A stretch of 26,236 nucleotides of DNA from the NCBI GenBank assembly GCA_900752095.1, contig CAADUD010000182.1, positions 1 to 26,236 of the forward strand, in the 5' to 3' direction. This document shows positions 25,153 to 26,236 of the stretch, one piece after another; positions within the stretch are counted from its first letter, which is position 1; every line of letters begins with the position of its first letter. The notes under the pieces are model-generated. The model had not been told where the DNA came from, made no database searches, and worked only from the letters and a program-made list of their open reading frames with translations. The stretch comes from Clostridia bacterium (lineage in GTDB: Bacteria; Bacillota; Clostridia; TANB77; CAG-508). A program made the position numbers and the translations under genes.

Positions 25153-26236
25153 TCATTTTGATGTACCTGTTTCATAATATACATAATCTCCTTCTTCTAA
25201 TGTTTCTTTTATATTTGGAGGTATAGGATTTACTGTTACTCTACATGTTGCTGTTTGATTGCTTCCGTCATTTGCTTTTACAGTTATAGTTACCGTTCCT
25301 ACTGTTTTTGCTGTTACTAAACCTGTGCTACTTACTGTAGCTATATTGGTATTATTACTACTCCAACTTACTGTTTTATTACTTGCATTATCTGGTGTTA
25401 TGTTTGCTGTTAATTGCTGTGTTTTCCCTTCTTCTAATGCCACACTAGTTGGACTTACTGTTATTCCTGTTACTAATTGTGTTACACTTATTCCTTGTGA
25501 TATGCTTTCTATTTTATTTCCTGCTTTATCTACTGTTAATACATGTAAATAATAAATTCCTGGCGTACTTGCATTTAATGTAATTGGCTGATTATTGCTA
25601 AAGACATTAGTATAACTACTTTCTTCTGTTCCTATTGGATTTGTATTTGTATTATATTCCCATTTACAATTTCCTATATCTACTCCACTTTCATTGTCTG
25701 TATGAGTTATTGTAGCTGTTATACTTCCTGTTGTTGTAACACTCGTTCCACTTAATTCTATTTTTGCTTGTTGTGGTTTTTGATTATCTAAAATATTTAT
25801 ACTTGTATACTCTGTTATATTCGTTCCATCACTTAACACTGCATATACTGTATCTCCATATTTTAGTCCTGTTATCCCTTGCTCATCATCATATGGTTTA
25901 TATACTCCATCTAATGTATTAATTTGGTATAATATATCTGCATTTGGTACTTGCGTTTCTAAATGAATAATTGCTGTTCCATTACCCCATACTGTTTCTC
26001 CTTTTTGCGTAATAGTTCCTTTCAATTCTCCTATTAGCACTTCTACTATTTTTTCTGTTGTTCCGTTCTTATTAGTTGCTTCTACTTTTATTTCATAAGT
26101 TGTTTTATCTGTTAAACCGCTTATACTTGCTGTTAATTCTGTTGTATCTCCTTTTATCAATTGATAATTTTCGTCTGGCTCACTTTTTTCTTTATAATAG
26201 TAATTTAATGTTCCTCCATTTAATCTACTTACACTT
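25153..26236 (-). pseudogene. Large Ig-like/BIG2 surface protein, amino end beyond the window, interrupted by TGA
   Basis: The frame is open to the right edge, so the true start lies outside. The TTG at 26158-26160 is internal: upstream codons read NGGTLNYYYKEKSEPDENYQ. In order there are a fibronectin-III-like segment (TASISGLTDKTTYEIKVEA), one or two Ig-like segments with YGDTVYAVLSDG and PGIYYLHVLTVDKAGN, and a complete BIG2 domain. That domain shows VTGITVSPTSVALEEGKTQQ, then VSWSSNNTNIATVSSTGLVT and a closing V.ITV motif. Such modules form stalks of secreted adhesin-like proteins. The fragment ends at TGA (25153-25155) after YYETGTSK. The frame beyond continues the same protein without a shift, so a single nonsense codon, perhaps from TGG, CGA or GGA, splits it. 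Confidence 0.8.

Noticed and set aside
25153..25155. TGA reassigned to tryptophan in this organism
   Set aside because: Tryptophan is encoded by TGG throughout the other genes, and TGA appears as a natural stop, for example at 46-48.

Overview
The window is AT-rich, uses AGA/CGT arginine codons and strong Shine-Dalgarno sites (AAGGAG, AGGGG). It carries a c-di-AMP phosphodiesterase, a G5/SleB cell-wall hydrolase, WG-repeat and BIG2/DUF6273-type surface proteins. Together these point to a low-GC Gram-positive, probably an uncultured gut-type member of the Clostridia (inference, not proof). Most genes lie on the minus strand; only lemA-htpX, and perhaps a fragment at the left edge, read on plus.

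Layout from left to right. A small unknown gene without a convincing start (46-426) is followed by gdpP (567-2567). A decayed relBE-like toxin-antitoxin remnant lies at 2720-2939. The rpoB-rpoC pair fills 3248-10897. A 147-bp palindrome sits between its two genes, and a long leader with its own promoter and intrinsic terminator precedes rpoB. Next come a HdeD/DUF308 membrane protein, a histidine kinase and OmpR-type regulator operon, a second 141-bp palindrome, and an exoA - AI-2E transporter operon. A DUF348-G5-SleB exported hydrolase follows, then plus-strand lemA and htpX. The last stretch holds tatD, acpS, an unknown tail-anchored protein, a WG-repeat membrane protein, and a large Ig-like/BIG2 surface protein that runs off the right edge.

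The most striking observation concerns decoding. Two otherwise well-conserved genes, the histidine kinase and htpX, each carry one extra base that forces a +1 frame change. In both, the shift falls exactly at an in-frame CGG codon preceded by a YTT codon (CTT CGG A and TTT CGG T). In both, skipping the C restores a conserved glycine. A by-eye scan of every recognised gene found no other in-frame CGG codon, although arginine is encoded hundreds of times in all. This suggests that CGG is unassigned or very poorly decoded here and is tolerated, or used, as a +1 frameshift signal. In both genes the shift is needed for catalysis: it supplies the kinase's G2 ATP-binding box and the third zinc ligand of HtpX. 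An independent lesion, an in-frame TGA, splits the BIG2/DUF6273 protein.

Regulation visible in sequence includes near-consensus sigma-A promoters (gdpP, rpoB leader, DUF308, sleB-like gene, lemA) and many intrinsic terminators. One of these terminators lies between lemA and htpX, and one overlaps the end of tatD. No rRNA or tRNA gene, CRISPR array or complete insertion sequence was seen.
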